Source: Candidatus Fermentibacter sp.
Lineage (GTDB): Bacteria; Fermentibacterota; Fermentibacteria; Fermentibacterales; Fermentibacteraceae
Assembly: GCA_030373045.1 (NCBI GenBank)
Contig: JAUCPW010000012.1
Location: 1-37,370 of the forward strand
DNA length: 37,370 nt
Direction: 5' to 3'
The notes under the pieces are model-generated. The model searched no databases, was not told the origin of the DNA, and saw only the letters and a list, made by a program, of their open reading frames with translations. This document shows positions 24,949-33,643 of this stretch, one piece after another (within the stretch, counting starts at the first letter, position 1; each line of letters begins with the position of its first letter). The position numbers and the translations under genes were made by a program.

Positions 24949-24979
24949 GGGGCCGGGCGGAATCGCATCGCCCGGCCCC
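24949..24979. terminator. Bidirectional GC hairpin between convergent genes
   Basis: GGGGCCGGGCG (24949-24959) pairs perfectly with CGCCCGGCCCC (24969-24979) around a 9-base loop. It lies 10 bases after the VIT/VWA stop and 46 bases before the end of the minus-strand peptidase, so it can serve both. There is no flanking T-run. Confidence 0.6.
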
Positions 24980-25025
24980 GCCCCCGACTCTGCCTCCGGG
25001 TTCTGGACTCCGGAGCGGTCCGGGG

Positions 25026-26579
25026 TCAGTCCAGGAGGACGAAGCGGGCTGGTGCGGCTCCCGCGCCGGGGCACACCACCGAGTAGACCCCTCCCGGGAG
25101 CGTCCCGAGATCCAGCACGAGCTCACCTGGCCCGACCGATCCCGTCTCCGCAACGATCCTGCCCGCCAGGTCGACCACCGAGAGGACCGCACCAGGCTGC
25201 AGGCCCTCCGGAACGAGGACTCTGAGCGATCCACCCGTGCACGGATTGGGCGACACGATGATGTCCACGTCGATGGGCGCTCCCCCGCCCTCCACCGACG
25301 ACGGGCCCAGAGGTTCGGCCAGGGTGGCGAGAAGGGCCACGGCCGCACGTGCGACATCCGTTCCGTACGGGAAGCTTGGCATGTAATTGAGCAGGAGGTC
25401 CTCCGGCTCGTGATAATAGGGGTTGTAGCCGCCCCAGATCTCGTCCGCGCTGCCTTCGGCCAGCTCGATGGCATCGTAGCCGTACTTCCAGAACGAGGCA
25501 TGGTCGCTCGGCGCACCCGGATCGTACACGATCCTGGGGAAGATCGAGGGGGCGTACTCCGCGAAGGCTTCGCCCGCCGCGAGCGCCAGATCCTCGGATG
25601 CGGCGTCGTATGGGATGAAGACCGAGTCGGGGTCGTTCGGAGCCCAGAGGATCATGTCGAGGTTGATGGCCCCGCGTATGTCCTCGCCCGCTTCGTAGGC
25701 CTGCTGGACGTAGTACTCGCTCCCGACCATCCAGAACTCCTCGGCCGTGAAGAGCACGAATCGCACCGTGTTCCTGAACTGGTACTGCGCCATCACCCTG
25801 GCCGCTTCCATCACCGTGGCGCTGCCGCTGCCGTCGTCGTCGGCCCCGGGGGCCGTCGAAGGCTCGTCGCAGTACGAGTCGAGATGGGCGCAGATGATGT
25901 AGATGCGCTCGGGGAACTCGACGCCCGGTATCTCGGCTTCGACGTTGCAGATCGGCAGGCCGCCGTAGTCGAAGTACTGCTGCTCGCAGGGGATCCAGTG
26001 CGTCGACATCCAGGTGTCTGCCCAGTCGGCACAGGCATCGTACTCCGGAGAAGTCGCGTACCGCGTGCCGTAGCTCTGCATGTGGGAGATGAACGCCTGC
26101 AGGCTGTCGCCGTCCACGGCGGCCGCTATGTCCGCCACCAGGGCCGTGTCGACCATCGTGGGTTCAGGTGGCGCAGGTTCCATGCGAGCCTCCGCAGGGC
26201 GCAGAGGCCTCAGGATGCCGACTCCGGGAACCGTCACCAGGCCGCGATCCGGGGAGGCGAGCCGTATCAGGATGAACCTCTCGGTCTCGAGCACGACTTC
26301 ACCCGGAAGAGAAGGCATCGCGGACCCGCACATGGCTCTGTACAGGATCCTGTACGAGTCGGGATCGACAGGAGCCTCATCGATCGCTGTCCAGGACACG
26401 CCTGAAGGTTCCAGGTCGCCCGCCAGGGCGAGGAAGCAGTCAGCCTCCGTGTGCAGTATGGTCATTCCTTCGATCCAGGAGGTCGCGGCGGTGTCACGGA
26501 TGTCGCACTCCACGTACACGAGGTCGCCTGCGCCCGTCGAGGCCGCGACAAGCATCACGAGACAGACAGTTGAAACCAT
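25026..26579 (-). CDS. Secreted M28-family zinc metallopeptidase with C-terminal sorting domain
   Basis: A 517-residue exported paralogue of the enzyme at 4255-5772. Signal peptide: MVSTVCLVMLVAASTGAG. Metal site: His232 (AHLDSY), Asp247/248 (GADDDGSG), Glu280/281 (TAEEFW), Asp308 (NLDMI) and His390 (YYHEPED). All are present. Extra cysteines occur around residues 183-237. The last 75 residues (VSPNPCTGGSLRV, VVDLAGRIV, LPGGVYSVV) form the type IX-like sorting domain. GGGAGGG precedes ATG 26579. It stands alone on the minus strand. It is probably an extracellular aminopeptidase; together with the other copy it points to peptide use as a nutrient. Confidence 0.92.
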   Translation of the reverse strand: MVSTVCLVMLVAASTGAGDLVYVECDIRDTAATSWIEGMTILHTEADCFLALAGDLEPSGVSWTAIDEAPVDPDSYRILYRAMCGSAMPSLPGEVVLETERFILIRLASPDRGLVTVPGVGILRPLRPAEARMEPAPPEPTMVDTALVADIAAAVDGDSLQAFISHMQSYGTRYATSPEYDACADWADTWMSTHWIPCEQQYFDYGGLPICNVEAEIPGVEFPERIYIICAHLDSYCDEPSTAPGADDDGSGSATVMEAARVMAQYQFRNTVRFVLFTAEEFWMVGSEYYVQQAYEAGEDIRGAINLDMILWAPNDPDSVFIPYDAASEDLALAAGEAFAEYAPSIFPRIVYDPGAPSDHASFWKYGYDAIELAEGSADEIWGGYNPYYHEPEDLLLNYMPSFPYGTDVARAAVALLATLAEPLGPSSVEGGGAPIDVDIIVSPNPCTGGSLRVLVPEGLQPGAVLSVVDLAGRIVAETGSVGPGELVLDLGTLPGGVYSVVCPGAGAAPARFVLLD

Positions 26580-26865
26580 GATCCCTCCCGGTTCGTGACA
26601 ACTCGAAGATACATGTCGATCCGATGCCGGGCTACCTTCGGAACAGCCCGGCCCCGACAGGCGGTCCGTGTGATCCAGTTCATCGTCGATCTTGTGATCC
26701 GTCCGGGATCGTCGGCGGACTCGCCGGATCCCCGCAGTACAAGGTGCGCCGCCCGGGCTCGAGGCGGGCAGTCTGACGGACTTCGAACATGCTCTTGCAT
26801 ACGGAACCAGATTGAAGGAAAATCAGGGTCTACGGCATCATCGACCACCGGCGAAAGGGGACGAG

Positions 26866-27831
26866 ATGCGCAGGAAGAGTGGAACCGTGTCTGCAGCGCT
26901 GTCGAAGAAGCTGGACAATCTCACTTCCATCCATCATGGATGCCCTCCAGGCTTGCTCGAGAAGATCCGTGAAGCCGAGGCGGTCGAATCGGAAGCCGCG
27001 GAGGCGGAGGCCATTCCTGCAGGCCGGGATGTCCTGGCGGTCGCGAAAACGATCAGACCGGGGATGGCAGCCATGCGCAGAGACTTCATCGAGAACAGGA
27101 AGAGCATCATCCGGGGCAGGCGGCTGCTCCAGCCCGTTCCCATGGGCGGACCATGGAGCGGTTCCGATACGCGCTATGCTGAGAAGCTGACCGCCATCAA
27201 ACTCTCCAATCCCTGGCGCTGGCCGATTCCTCCGGATCCGCCTGCCTCCACCTTCAGGATGACCCTTCGCTGCCGCTCCGGATCGGCCTGGAACACGAAC
27301 GACCTCGACTACATCCACTGCGGGGTGGCGGGATGGTGCGACACCTGCTCCGGAACCCCCAGGCTCTCGAACCTGAACGGGAAGGGCACTATCGTCGACA
27401 ACCTCGATCTCGTCTGGTCGGGGACCGTGCCGGGGAGCGGCAAGTATCTCATGGCTCCCGGTCTGACGCTTCTCTGCGACGGTTTCTGCTTCGCGGACGG
27501 GTATGCGAAGCCGGGAGTGGATGCCTCCGCGGAAGCGACGATATTCTGCTTCCTGACCCTGGGGGACGACATTCTGGCCGAGAGCGCCGTCGACATCGCG
27601 GAGACCGAATCGCATATCCTCGCGGGTACCGAGAACTTCGGCGGACCGATACAGCTCATGTCCGACCTCATCTGTTTCGATGCCGTGAAGGACCAGGAAC
27701 TGCAACTCCTCGTGCGGCTCGAGGGCCACACCTGGACTCGCGGAAGAGGAGATGCAGAGGTCCAGGTTGATCTATTCGGCCTGATCTGCAATACGTGGTC
27801 CGACAGTGAGATCGTCGTAGGGCTCCAGTAG
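26866..27831 (+). CDS. Unrecognised 321-residue protein
   Basis: No family is recognised. Residues 1-85 are charged and helical (LSKKLDNLTSIHHG, then EAEAVESEAAEAEAIPAG) and there is no signal peptide. The part after about residue 115 is beta-rich with many cysteines and tryptophans: DYIHCGVAGWCDTCSG, LTLLCDGFCFADG, TIFCFLTLGDD. This gives the look of a lectin-like or capsid-like sandwich, but that is impression only. AAAGGGG precedes ATG 26866. It is flanked by 286 bases upstream without a gene and 114 bases downstream. Confidence 0.6.
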   Translation: MRRKSGTVSAALSKKLDNLTSIHHGCPPGLLEKIREAEAVESEAAEAEAIPAGRDVLAVAKTIRPGMAAMRRDFIENRKSIIRGRRLLQPVPMGGPWSGSDTRYAEKLTAIKLSNPWRWPIPPDPPASTFRMTLRCRSGSAWNTNDLDYIHCGVAGWCDTCSGTPRLSNLNGKGTIVDNLDLVWSGTVPGSGKYLMAPGLTLLCDGFCFADGYAKPGVDASAEATIFCFLTLGDDILAESAVDIAETESHILAGTENFGGPIQLMSDLICFDAVKDQELQLLVRLEGHTWTRGRGDAEVQVDLFGLICNTWSDSEIVVGLQ

Positions 27832-27945
27832 CCGTCCGACCGGAGGCGGCTGGCGCGGCTGCCATCGCAGGGTCATAATGCCCGCTGACACGAGCGGGAT
27901 CCCCTGCGGGCGCGGGCAGGGTCGATCCGACGACATGGAGGGTCG

Positions 27946-28617
27946 ATGAAAGCTGCAGCCCTGGCGGCGGTGATGCTGTTCGCAGCATTTGAACCGTTTC
28001 CGGCGCAGACTGCGGAAGCAGGTGCGGCCGGAGGAGACATCCAACTTACGGAGCCGGGAATGGACGATACCGGTACCCTGATGCAGGCCCTGCGCGACAG
28101 GGCCTCCTCCCGTTCCTTCAGTTCCGACACCCTCTCGACCGAGGTGCTGTCCAACCTCCTGTGGGCCGCCTTCGGGATCAACCGGCCCGATTCCGGCAGA
28201 CGGACAGCTCCTTCCGCCATGAACCGCCAGGAGATCGATGTCTACGTTGCGTTGGGGAAGGGCCTCTTCCTCTACGATGCCGCAGGCGGCGCCCTCAGGC
28301 TGGTCAGCCCCGTCGATCTTCGTGCATCGACCGGGATGCAGCCGTTCTGCGCGACCGCGCCGGTCGATCTCGTCTACGTGGCCGACCTGGCGAGGATGGA
28401 TCCCGACGGCCGCGGCATGACGGAGGACGAGATGCTCTTCTGGGCGGCATGCGACACCGGCTTCATCGGCCAGAACGTCTACCTGTTCTGTGCGCTGAAC
28501 GGGCTGGCTACCGTGGTGAGGGGGGCCGTGGACAAGGAAGCGCTCTCCGAGGCGATGGGGCTTCGCCCCGATCAGCGGATAATCCTGTCGCAGACCGTGG
28601 GATATCCCGGCGAGTAG
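27946..28617 (+). CDS. Exported nitroreductase-family protein
   Basis: A 223-residue protein with an N-terminal signal peptide (MKAAALAAVMLFAAFEPFPAQT). The rest follows the nitroreductase/SagB-type pattern: a first helix with MQALRDRASSRSFSSD (FMN phosphate contacts), LLWAAFGINRPDSGRRTAPSAMNRQEI split around the flavin pocket, and a late LNGLATVVRGAVD region. It would bind FMN and reduce a substrate outside the cytoplasm; family members of this exported kind are poorly studied. A CATAAT box lies at 27874-27879 and GGAGGG just before ATG 27946. Confidence 0.85.
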   Translation: MKAAALAAVMLFAAFEPFPAQTAEAGAAGGDIQLTEPGMDDTGTLMQALRDRASSRSFSSDTLSTEVLSNLLWAAFGINRPDSGRRTAPSAMNRQEIDVYVALGKGLFLYDAAGGALRLVSPVDLRASTGMQPFCATAPVDLVYVADLARMDPDGRGMTEDEMLFWAACDTGFIGQNVYLFCALNGLATVVRGAVDKEALSEAMGLRPDQRIILSQTVGYPGE

Positions 28618-28643
28618 CGGCGGTCGGCGCAGGATCCGTCGGA

Positions 28644-29387
28644 TCAGGAACTCAGGTTAGAGAGCTTCCAGTCGTAGTAGCGGTTGATCTCACCCCGCAT
28701 GGGGTGGCTGTCCAGCGAGATCAGGTACTGCCACGACATGCGGCGCAGTTCCACTCCGCCGTATCTGCCCGGGCTCAGGGAAGGCTCCTTGTGGAGGTTG
28801 AGCGAAACCAGGACTATCCTGTCCCTCATCGTGCCTCCGCCCGAACTGACGAACTCGCTCAGCGACCCGAGCCTGCAGGTCAGCCCGCCCGGCGGGGAAT
28901 GATCGCCTCCATCCAGCCATGAAGCCTCGAAGAACACCGCGGAATCGCAGGTGACGACCGACGCGTCGAAGGAGATCGCCGAATCTCCGTTCACGCCCGT
29001 TCTGATGCTGCTCCAGAGAGATATCTCGGACGGGTCCGACGCGCCCGGGGAGAGCCCGAGCCTCGAGTACAGCTCCGATGTCCAGGCGGACTTCGCGGAA
29101 GCGTCGGCGGATGCCAGGCTGCCGAACACCGACCAGGTCAGGGGGTCGACATGGTCGAGCGACTGCATGTCGCAGTAGAAGCCCAGCCGCACCGAAAGCC
29201 TCTTCATGCTCTCTTCGTCGAAGTCCGGAGGCGAACCGGAAGCCCTGAGCCTTCCCGCCATGGCCGCCGGCAGGGCTCCGCCGCGGGGAGACGCCACCAG
29301 ATTGTCCGAGAAGTCGTGGACCGCCGTGAATCCGGATCTGCTGCGTTCAGCCTCCACCGCCCTGCCGTTCCAGTCCTTCAGCTCCAT
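28644..29387 (-). CDS. Unrecognised protein with degenerate nuclease-like motif
   Basis: A 247-residue cytosolic protein. ATG 29387 has GGAGG 6 bases upstream; longer in-frame extensions lack ribosome sites. Conserved-looking segments are LDHVDPLTWSVFGSLA (78-93), SAISFDASVVTCDSAVFFEASW (about 136-157) and MSWQYLISL. The middle segment resembles the Asp...Glu-x-Lys core of PD-(D/E)XK enzymes, with Asp141 and Glu154, but the lysine position is Ser156. It may be an inactive member of that fold. Convergent with the nitroreductase gene, with a 26-base gap. Confidence 0.6.
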   Translation of the reverse strand: MELKDWNGRAVEAERSRSGFTAVHDFSDNLVASPRGGALPAAMAGRLRASGSPPDFDEESMKRLSVRLGFYCDMQSLDHVDPLTWSVFGSLASADASAKSAWTSELYSRLGLSPGASDPSEISLWSSIRTGVNGDSAISFDASVVTCDSAVFFEASWLDGGDHSPPGGLTCRLGSLSEFVSSGGGTMRDRIVLVSLNLHKEPSLSPGRYGGVELRRMSWQYLISLDSHPMRGEINRYYDWKLSNLSS

Positions 29388-29724
29388 CGAAACCTCCGGT
29401 GTTCCGAGATGGTCCGAAACCATATGGAGCAAGATACCTGCCAGGATCGCTGCAGATTCCCGCCGGTGTCGAAAACCGCGTGGCTGACCCGCCCCGTCCC
29501 GCATCAGTGACTCCTTCGAAAGGCCAGGGCGCGGCCGTCCCCCAGCTGCAGACCCGGGCATGCAGAGTGCAAGCCGGGAGCAGGCTTCGGTCTCTTCCGT
29601 TGCCGGAGCATGTGCGGTAGTATCCATTGCCTCCCCCGGGGGAATGGGGAGGATGCGGATCCGGTACAACGCAGGAGGCGCAGCCGGCCGGTCCGGGACG
29701 CTGCCGGTGGCGCAGGGAGGGAAG
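29388..29724. other. Divergent 337-base gap without a recognised gene
   Basis: It lies between the minus-strand gene at 28644-29387 and the plus-strand gene at 29725. The reading frames across it look random. TCCCCCGGGGGA (29632-29643) is a perfect palindrome. Promoters for both directions should be here, but no clear boxes are seen. Confidence 0.45.
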
Positions 29725-30228
29725 ATGGCAGTCTACTATCCGCTCGCGGTAGGGAATGCATGGAAGTACCGGCAGGCCGACGGCAGCGAGTTCACCAACA
29801 GGGTCACGGCCGAGGACCGGTCCGCGCCCGGCAGGTTCACGATGGTGAACTCGGTGCTCGGCACCGACCAGTACATGAGGAAGGAAGGCTCCTCCTACCT
29901 CACGGACAGCTTCGAGAAGGGGAACTTCCAGGTTCTGCTCAGGGACGACCTCTCTGCGGGCGACACCTGGGACGTGAAGTTCACAGCCAACACGATAGAG
30001 AGCATCGTTACGATGACCGTGAAGGAGAAGGGCAAGTCAGTCGAGGTGAACGGCAGGAAGTTCGACGACGTCATGTTCATCGAGGCGGAGAGCAAGATGG
30101 TGTTCAACGGGAACGTGATGCCCCTCAACTTCTTCACGCAGTACTACTACGCCCCCGGCACGGGGCTCGTGCTGACGACGTCCACGGGCGGTACGTCGAT
30201 CTCGCTGGTTTCCGCAGAACTGGTCTGA
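29725..30228 (+). CDS. Lipocalin-like small protein, unknown function
   Basis: A 167-residue beta-rich protein that opens MAVYYPLAVGNAWKYRQADG, a start seen in many small hypothetical proteins of this type, and continues in regular strands (TWDVKFTANTIESIVTMTVKEKG, FDDVMFIEAESKMVF, LNFFTQYYYAPGTGLVLT). The pattern is an up-and-down barrel with a tyrosine- and phenylalanine-rich interior. There is no signal peptide. GGGAGGGAAG lies before ATG 29725. It is followed after 14 bases by another small gene on the same strand. Confidence 0.65.
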   Translation: MAVYYPLAVGNAWKYRQADGSEFTNRVTAEDRSAPGRFTMVNSVLGTDQYMRKEGSSYLTDSFEKGNFQVLLRDDLSAGDTWDVKFTANTIESIVTMTVKEKGKSVEVNGRKFDDVMFIEAESKMVFNGNVMPLNFFTQYYYAPGTGLVLTTSTGGTSISLVSAELV

Positions 30229-30242
30229 ACAGGGAGGAACAG

Positions 30243-30542
30243 GTGACGCGAGGCAGGAAGAAGACGTGTCCCGCTGGAGTCTGGACTACCATCTACTCCA
30301 GCACCTTCACAGCCGTCCCGTCGGAGTGGACGGTGCGGTTCGAGCCGGCCCGGGCCGGCGGGCAGCTCTCCGGGAAGATCACCGAGAAGCGCACGCTGTG
30401 GATCTTCCCGGGCTCCGAGGAGACGCGCGATCTCGCGCCGGAGGTGCGCATCGTCCGCAGATGGATCAACACGTTCTATTCCGTGAAGGTGAAGCCCGAT
30501 TCCGAGGTGATCGCGACCCTGGTGCGCGATTCGATGTTCTAG
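30243..30542 (+). CDS. Small basic protein, unknown function
   Basis: A 99-residue protein from GTG 30243, which has GGGAGG 5-6 bases upstream. It is beta-rich and basic: VWTTIYSSTFTAVPSEWTVRFE, KRTLWIFPGSEETRDL, INTFYSVKVKPDSEVIATLV. This could be a small Ig-like or jelly-roll domain. No known motif is found. It probably forms a unit with the preceding gene. Confidence 0.5.
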   Translation: MTRGRKKTCPAGVWTTIYSSTFTAVPSEWTVRFEPARAGGQLSGKITEKRTLWIFPGSEETRDLAPEVRIVRRWINTFYSVKVKPDSEVIATLVRDSMF

Positions 30543-30643
30543 GCGGGGCCGCCCTCACGCACCGGGGTGGACCGGGTCGCAGTACAAAACCGGGTTCCGG
30601 ATCCGGCTCCACCCCTCGGGCCGGGGATATCTGCGGTTCCTGC

Positions 30644-31009
30644 TCAGTCGTAACCGAAGGGAACTCCCGAGTGCACGAGGGAGAGCCGCCGGACCAGCTC
30701 CCTGTCCCCGGTGATTCCGATCCCGAGGAACTCCCCGGCCTGTATGTCCACGGAGAAGGTCGAATCGACACGGATCTCCGGCACTCTGACCCGTATCTCG
30801 ACCACGGAACTCCTTCCCATGAGCTCGAGACCCGAGGCCAGACCTGTGAGCGGATCGGTTTCCGGAGCGCCCCGGTAGACCAGGGAATCCTCCAGATAGA
30901 CGTATGTCCGGAAGCCTTCGAAACCGTCCTGCAGGTCGACGTACAGGTACGGTCCGATCGTGGAAGCGGAGATCGCGACCGAAACGGCAGCCGCTGCTGA
31001 AAACATCAT
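30644..31009 (-). CDS. Small exported protein, unknown function
   Basis: A 121-residue protein with a signal-like N-terminus (MMFSAAAAVSVAISASTIG) followed by beta-rich sequence (PYLYVDLQDGFEGFRTYVYLED, VEIRVRVPEIRVD, GEFLGIGIT). GGAGGAGGAAC precedes ATG 31009. No family is recognised. The 101 bases before its stop on the other strand are empty. It reads away from the gene at 31084. Confidence 0.55.
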   Translation of the reverse strand: MMFSAAAAVSVAISASTIGPYLYVDLQDGFEGFRTYVYLEDSLVYRGAPETDPLTGLASGLELMGRSSVVEIRVRVPEIRVDSTFSVDIQAGEFLGIGITGDRELVRRLSLVHSGVPFGYD

Positions 31010-31083
31010 GTTCCTCCTCCCGATGACCTGCTGCCTGTAGAATACATCGTCCGAAGGATCCGATTCCATCCCGGGAGGGCCAT

Positions 31084-32055
31084 ATGAGGATAGATGCCGG
31101 TACTGCGGATGCGATGGATGCGTTGTCCTGGGAACGGCTGGACGCAGTCTCGACTATGCTCGGACTTCCTGCAGCCCTCGCTCCCGGAGCGTTCGTCACG
31201 CTGGATTCCGGCCTGTTCGGAACGAAGGGCGAGGTGCTGACACCCGAGGGGCATGTCTCGTTCAAGTGCGACAAGGGACTGAAGAAGACGAAGAAGGCTG
31301 TCACGACCCTGTACCGGGAAGTGACGTCGATCGAGTTCGACGGCACGGGGCCGTTCTTCAGATGGACCTTCAGGGGTGCGGGCGGTGGATTCGACCTGGA
31401 ACTGTCGAACTACGAGGGCAGGAACGGCCTGGGTGCCCGCCAGATCTTCTGGTACGACATCGAGGATTATCCCGTCAGGTCGGGGCTGTTCTACCGCGCC
31501 GCCGGACAGGTGGTGTCGCGGAGCGCGGCCAGATCGCACTTCGACCATCCCTCGCCGGTGTCCCGGCGGATCGAGGAGGCCGTGTCCTCCTTCGAGGCCG
31601 GCCCGGGGCTGGTATCCGAAAGCCTGTCCCAGCCCGACCCATACTTCCTCTGGGCCGGGGTCTTCGACGGGTTCTGCTCCTTCCTTGCCGGCTCCACGAT
31701 GGCCTGCGACTCCGACGCATCGGGATGGGTAGACCTCTTCATGTCGCTGGACGGATTCTACGCACGCATCCTGACTCGATTCCTGAAGGAGATCGACGAG
31801 CGGTCGGGGCCGTCGCTCTCGCGGGAGTCCTCCATACTCGCCCTCAGCGACCAGTTCGACAGGCTTTCGGCGCTCTGGTACGCGAGGAGGATCGCCAGGC
31901 TGCACTTCGCAGAAGGGCGCGTCGATTCGCAGCGGATCAGGGAATGGAACCCCTCCCTGCTCACCCCGCGGGCCCTGCAGGCCGGCGGGAGGATCTCGAT
32001 CAGGCTCCGCGAGAGGTCGATGTACGAGGAGGAGATACGGCTGCTGGGGAGCTGA
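31084..32055 (+). CDS. Unrecognised 323-residue protein
   Basis: No family is recognised. There is no signal peptide. Residues about 35-115 are beta-rich (GEVLTPEGHVSFKC, VTTLYREVTSIEFDG, FFRWTFRGAGGGFDLELSNYEG) and look like a PH-like domain of the short bacterial type. The C-terminal half is helical (RILTRFLKEIDERSG, LSDQFDRLSALWYARRIARLHFA). It may be translated with the phosphatase-superfamily gene that follows, as their frames overlap by 4 bases at 32052-32055. Confidence 0.6.
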   Translation: MRIDAGTADAMDALSWERLDAVSTMLGLPAALAPGAFVTLDSGLFGTKGEVLTPEGHVSFKCDKGLKKTKKAVTTLYREVTSIEFDGTGPFFRWTFRGAGGGFDLELSNYEGRNGLGARQIFWYDIEDYPVRSGLFYRAAGQVVSRSAARSHFDHPSPVSRRIEEAVSSFEAGPGLVSESLSQPDPYFLWAGVFDGFCSFLAGSTMACDSDASGWVDLFMSLDGFYARILTRFLKEIDERSGPSLSRESSILALSDQFDRLSALWYARRIARLHFAEGRVDSQRIREWNPSLLTPRALQAGGRISIRLRERSMYEEEIRLLGS

Positions 32056-32861
32056 GCGCGGGCTACCTCGCGCCGACCCTGGCGGCCCTGATGGGGTTCG
32101 GGGCCCCGCGCGACTCGGAATGCCCTGCGTCGGAGGAGATCCTCACCGCCGCCGGCCCCTCGCTGCGAGGCAGAGTCCGGAGGGCGCTGGTCTACGCGCC
32201 GGACGCGATCGGGCGCGTCCAGACCCGGAGGTTCCCCGGGCTGAGGGACTCCATCCTCGCGAATGCGCCGTATTCATTCCCGATGAGGGCCGCATTCCCC
32301 CCCAAGACGCCGGTGTGCTTCGCCGGGATGTTCACGGGAGCCGGGCCGGGGGTGCACGGCATACGCAGATACGAGAAGCCGGTGCTCGCGTGCGACACCC
32401 TGTTCTACGCCGTGATCCGCGGCGGAGGAAGAGCAGCCATCGTCGCGGTGGAGGATTCGAGCATCGACATGATCTTCAGGGGGAGGGACGTAGACTATCG
32501 CCCGGAGCCCGACGACGGATCGGTGCTCGACTCGGCTCTCGAGCTGATACGCCGTGACGGGCACGACCTGGTCGTCGTGTATCAGCAGGACTACGACGAC
32601 CTGCTGCACCGCGCCGACCCGTTCGGCCCGGAGGCCCTGCCGGCTCTCGAGGGCCATGTGCGGGCCTTCGGACTGCTTTCGGAGGCGGTGCGGGAACACT
32701 GGGCCGGGCACCCGCGGGTCTCGGTGTTCGCTCCCGACCACGGAGCGCACCTCGATGCCGGGTCGGGCAGGGGCGACCACGGGCTCGACATCCCCGACGA
32801 CATGGAGGTCGAGCACTTCTGGGATCTCGACCCGGCGGCCGCCTTGCGAGCCGCTACCTGA
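32052..32861 (+). CDS. Alkaline-phosphatase-superfamily enzyme, apparent CTG start
   Basis: About 269 residues. It has the pattern of a small phosphodiesterase/nucleotide-pyrophosphatase-like family: YLAPTLAALMGFGAP at the N-terminus, then RRALVYAPDAIG, TPVCFAGMFTGAGPGVHGI (nucleophile-type loop), VVVYQQDYDDLLHR, and the metal-binding VFAPDHGAHLD followed by DHGLDIPDDME. The Asp/His metal ligands are kept. The first ATG in frame (32091) comes after part of the conserved N-terminus, and the only start-like codon upstream is CTG 32052, which overlaps the preceding stop (CTGA). It probably cleaves a phosphoester in the cytoplasm. Confidence 0.75.
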   Translation: MSAGYLAPTLAALMGFGAPRDSECPASEEILTAAGPSLRGRVRRALVYAPDAIGRVQTRRFPGLRDSILANAPYSFPMRAAFPPKTPVCFAGMFTGAGPGVHGIRRYEKPVLACDTLFYAVIRGGGRAAIVAVEDSSIDMIFRGRDVDYRPEPDDGSVLDSALELIRRDGHDLVVVYQQDYDDLLHRADPFGPEALPALEGHVRAFGLLSEAVREHWAGHPRVSVFAPDHGAHLDAGSGRGDHGLDIPDDMEVEHFWDLDPAAALRAAT

Positions 32862-33561
32862 CGGCGAGGAAGGGTTCCATCTCCTGACTCATGAGGAACA
32901 GGTCCCCCTCGGGCTCGGCGGCCAGGGCCACGTGCGGGAAGCCGAAGTCGTAGCGGAACTGGACGCCGTCCCCCACGATCGTCGCGCGGTCGAGATCCTC
33001 GACCCCGAAGGAGTAGCCGTCGTACATTCCGGAGTCGTCATCTCCGTCGCAGTAGATCCCCCTGGCGGCTTCGATGTTCTCCTGCAGCATGCCGTCGAGG
33101 ATGCCGGCCAGCTCGGCTTCCCTGCTGTCATCCAGCAGGTCTCGCATCGCGAGCCTTTCGCCGGTCGACGTTTCGAACCGGAAGAGGTGATCCTCCGTGG
33201 ACGGGTACGCCCCGTAGAAGTCCGTGGTAACCGTGATGTCGAGTATCCCGCCTTCGTTGTAGTTCACGGTGAAGGAGGCGCCGACGAAGCCGCGCTCTAT
33301 CTCGCGGTAGGTAGAGATGGTCTCCTCCAGCGGCTCGCCGGTCATCGACTCCCACGAGAGCGCCTCGTTGATGGCGTCGACCGCGGAGTCACCCGCATCG
33401 CCCAGCAGCACGGGAAGAGTGAGGGCGGCGCCCTCCGGACCTTCGCCCAGCTCTATCCGCACAGGCGAAACGACGACCGGCCCGTTCGACCCGGGCAGCG
33501 AGATCCAGGCTGGCTGGACCCCGCCCGCCATGATGGAAAGCACGAAAGCAGATACGAGCAT
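32854..33561 (-). CDS. Exported RsiV/DUF3298-like protein
   Basis: A 235-residue protein with a short signal peptide (MLVSAFVLSIMAGGVQP). The middle (VNYNEGGILDITVTTDFYGAYP, then FRFETSTGERLAMRDLLDD, and AELAGILDGMLQENI) follows the pattern of the DUF3298/RsiV extracellular domain. The end (DDSGMYDGYSFGVEDLD, VQFRYDFGFPHVALAAEPEG) is similar to the known continuation of that domain. GGAAGGGG precedes ATG 33561. Its end overlaps the stop of the plus-strand phosphodiesterase by 8 bases. No membrane segment beyond the signal is visible. Confidence 0.72.
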   Translation of the reverse strand: MLVSAFVLSIMAGGVQPAWISLPGSNGPVVVSPVRIELGEGPEGAALTLPVLLGDAGDSAVDAINEALSWESMTGEPLEETISTYREIERGFVGASFTVNYNEGGILDITVTTDFYGAYPSTEDHLFRFETSTGERLAMRDLLDDSREAELAGILDGMLQENIEAARGIYCDGDDDSGMYDGYSFGVEDLDRATIVGDGVQFRYDFGFPHVALAAEPEGDLFLMSQEMEPFLAVR

Positions 33562-33625
33562 ATGACCCCTTCCTTGCGGGGGGCTCCTGCCAGGGTGCCC
33601 GCCGCGTTCCGGACGATAATAATCC

Positions 33626-33638
33626 AGGGAGGAAGGAG
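33626..33638 (+). promoter_or_regulatory. Strong ribosome site placing a CTG start
   Basis: AGGGAGGAAGGAG lies at 33626-33638, 5 bases before CTG 33644. It is among the best ribosome sites in the window, yet no ATG, GTG or TTG in frame with the glycosyltransferase follows it within range. GATAAT at 33615-33620 just upstream could be a -10 box. Confidence 0.5.
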
Positions 33639-33643
33639 AAGCC

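Noticed and set aside
24828-26405. Plus-strand open frame of about 525 codons
   Set aside because: It is antisense to the M28 peptidase, whose catalytic residues are all intact on the minus strand.
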